A DNA stretch of 64,000 bases, taken from the NCBI GenBank assembly GCA_029204225.1, contig CM055095.1, forward strand, positions 18,809,450 to 18,873,449, given 5' to 3'. The stretch comes from Diphasiastrum complanatum. Its lineage: Eukaryota; Streptophyta; Lycopodiopsida; Lycopodiales; Lycopodiaceae. The notes under the pieces were generated by a model. That model ran no database searches. It saw nothing but the letters and a program-made list of their open reading frames with translations, and was not told the DNA's origin. Below, piece after piece: positions 62,397 to 64,000 of the stretch. The position numbers and the translations under genes are program-made. Every line of letters starts with the position of its first letter. Position 1 is the first letter of the stretch.

Positions 62397-62799
62397 GCTC
62401 TGATACCATGACAAATTTCAAGGCCTAGCTATGGAGTATCATAACAACATAGTAAGCACACTATGAAAGCTTGAAAAAACCAGCTATGGAGTAGAACACA
62501 AAAGCAAGAGAGAGAGGACTTCAAAGCTCACACAACTTGAATGATTATTCAAAGAGTAGTAGGGCGTGGAAACCCCTCCAAACTTTGGGCTACATTTAGC
62601 ATGTAATGTATAGAGGTGGTGTCTTACTAATTCTAGCTCTAGAACCCACATGGGTCCTCAACCTACTTGTTATTACTTGCCTAATTAGCACAAGTGGGGT
62701 GTACTATGTACATAAATGTTTTACCCCCATGTCTTATGCATAACTTACAAGTTACAAGTATACAAGCCTTAAGGGGCAAAATAGGCATTTATTTCAACA
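62397..62799 (-). repeat. Copia D 5' LTR and primer-binding site
   Basis: A 391-bp LTR at 62409-62799. GCTCTGATACCA at 62397-62408 is the primer site read on the minus strand. Confidence 0.93.
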
Positions 62800-62802
62800 A
62801 TA

Positions 62803-63285
62803 TGGTGGCTGGAGTATGGGGATGATGTTCTTGTATTACAAAGACTTGTAGTTTGGATCCTCTCAAAGGATTGCTTTTCCACACCTTGTGAGAGAAATTG
62901 GAATGTCTTCTCTTTGATTTACACGAGGAGGAACAAGCTCTCCACTTCACAGTTAGACAAGTTGGTGTATGTGCATGCCAACCTTAAACTATTGAGCAAG
63001 CTGAAGCCGAAGAGCACATGAGAGTTGATTTAGATAATTTGGGATTTGTAGTTGTTCTAATTTTGTCGACTTTCAAGGCTCAAGGACATCGATTCATGAA
63101 TTGTGGATTGTGAATCTTCATTTGGGAATTGTGATGTGAACTGTGAATCATGATGTAAATTGTGCAATTTTGATATTGAGGAGGGTCATATAGAGGAGGA
63201 TCACTCGGATGAGGAGAGTGATGATGAGCAAGAGGGTCTCACTGGACAAGACACTCTCTCGAGGAGGTCCAAGCGGTTATCCTAG
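62803..63285 (+). pseudogene. hAT transposase relic, C-terminal dimerisation domain
   Basis: The frame at 62803-63021 reads WWLEYGDDVLVLQRLVVWIL, then STPCERNWNVFSLIYTRRN, then LDKLVYVHANLKLLSKLKPK, ending at TGA 63019-63021. This is the hATC dimerisation domain of plant hAT/DUF659 transposases (WW..YG....LQ, CERNWS.F..IH..KRN.L, L..LVYVHYNLRL). Further on, at about 63170-63285, an acidic coding-like tail (HIEEDHSDEESDDEQEG) ends SRRSKRLS-stop and may be the old C-terminus. Copia D is inserted directly before the domain. Confidence 0.8.
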
Positions 63286-64000
63286 GTCATGAGTCACTCA
63301 TTATGAGCTCTAGGAGCACGGGACATGCTGCATGCCACATGCAGGGCTAGGGTGTACATTGTATTGGTATCCTAGTAGATATATTGTTCTTCAAACCGCT
63401 ATGCCAAGGAAAGTGCCTCAAGATTACGACAAAGTATATAGAATGAGAAAGAACTAGCTATCCAGCTAGTCCAAATGACTATGATTACTGTTGTTCTGGT
63501 CATGCCCACGACCGATAATAAGCATATCATGCTACATAGAATCCTTAAGTACCAGAGAGAAGTGTGCGATGGAGGTCTTTTATAGATGTCTGATTTGATA
63601 CTAGGTGTCTTGTTTTCTTGTTATCGCTGATGTGGATGCTTCCTGTGATCTTGGTGTTGTCATCTAGATGAAGTCATTGTGGCTCTTACAAGATGTGCTT
63701 GTAGAATATTTGCTCATCACCTTGTCTCTGGCAAGGCGGCTAAGATTTTATCTGTTCCTGAGCACTATTTCTGTGCCCAATCGCTCGCTGAACTTGTTCG
63801 CTGACTGGCTGCCTATTGGGCCTCTTCGCTGCCTACTGGATCAGATCGCTGGATCTGTTTGCTGCAAATTTGAATCTGCTGTCTACTTTGCTGCTGTAGA
63901 ACTGTTTGGAGACCTGATTGCTGAGCTGAACTGTTGTTTCAGATCGCTGGCTGCCTTTTGGATCGCTGCTTACAGATTGTTAAATTTGTCTGTTGATCAC
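63286..64000. other. Unassigned, with irregular GATCGCTG/CTGCTG repeats
   Basis: No gene supported. From about 63775 to the window end, short motifs of the type (GA)TCGCTG and CTGCT recur irregularly every 10-30 bp, suggesting a degenerate low-complexity or satellite-like repeat that continues past the window. Confidence 0.4.

Larger units (their letters stand above)
57093..62799 (-). mobile_element. Copia D, nearly complete, minus strand
   Basis: LTRs at 62409-62799 (5') and 57093-58129 (3', holding a solo LTR) end TGACAAATT and TTTCAACA, with a perfect 5-bp duplication ATATG (57088-57092, 62800-62804). The minus-strand primer site TGGTATCAGAGC is at 62408-62397. Parts in order: gag about 62034-61500; then a 774-residue pol frame 61411-59087 with knuckle CNYCGKYGHFAFEC, protease WYIDSGASKHM, integrase ([15 protein letters not shown]) and RT (QMDMKSAFLNG, LYGLKQAPRA); then the rest of RT and RNase H down to about 58119 (STEAEYRAA). 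About 5 LTR differences in 391 bp (about 1.3%), so it is young. It has a few breaks. Confidence 0.93.

Overview
This window looks like nuclear DNA from a plant with a large, repeat-rich genome. The evidence is AT-rich sequence, many Ty1/copia and Ty3/gypsy elements primed by initiator-Met tRNA, hAT elements, and a plant-type calmodulin-like gene with a leader intron. A fern, gymnosperm or other large-genome vascular plant would fit; the sequence alone does not settle it. I see no rRNA, tRNA or CRISPR.

Layout. 1-2.5 kb: a copia relic between two minus-strand gypsy scraps. 2.5-7 kb: mostly unassigned, with a clean 851-bp hAT-type MITE at 5059-5909. 7.0-9.0 kb: the only clear host gene, a four-EF-hand calmodulin-like protein. 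10.4-26.6 kb: gypsy relics and a three-layer nest. The nest is an 11.1-kb gypsy-type element, nearly empty of coding sequence (12828-23973), holding copia A (14289-22020), which holds copia B (14704-19374). LTR divergence falls inward, about 10%, 4% and 1.5%, as the nesting order predicts.

26.9-35.6 kb is the most unusual part. Four coding-like blocks lie in alternating orientation (+, -, +, -) with small introns. The second starts with an intact 225-residue frame that is clearly histone H3-like: an ARTK start and an H3 fold through KRVTIMPKD. It also carries a long C-terminal tail, and more coding-like sequence lies downstream. A tandem array of roughly 440-bp units with CACGTG-type motifs lies between it and the next, divergent block. 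The other blocks have no function I can name. The cluster is decayed and is bracketed by two inverted gypsy LTRs.

35.7-45 kb: copia and gypsy relics, and a 2.1-kb DNA element (38570-40659) with a 9-bp target duplication and a long inverted repeat. 47.7-48.4 kb: a promoter and spliced-leader-like stretch with no identifiable protein. 55.8-63.3 kb: an 818-bp hAT-like MITE, then a hAT transposase relic split by a young minus-strand copia (57093-62799), one LTR of which holds a solo LTR (57299-57939).

The genes do not form a host pathway. The region is a host gene and a possible transcription unit set among nested mobile elements of different ages.
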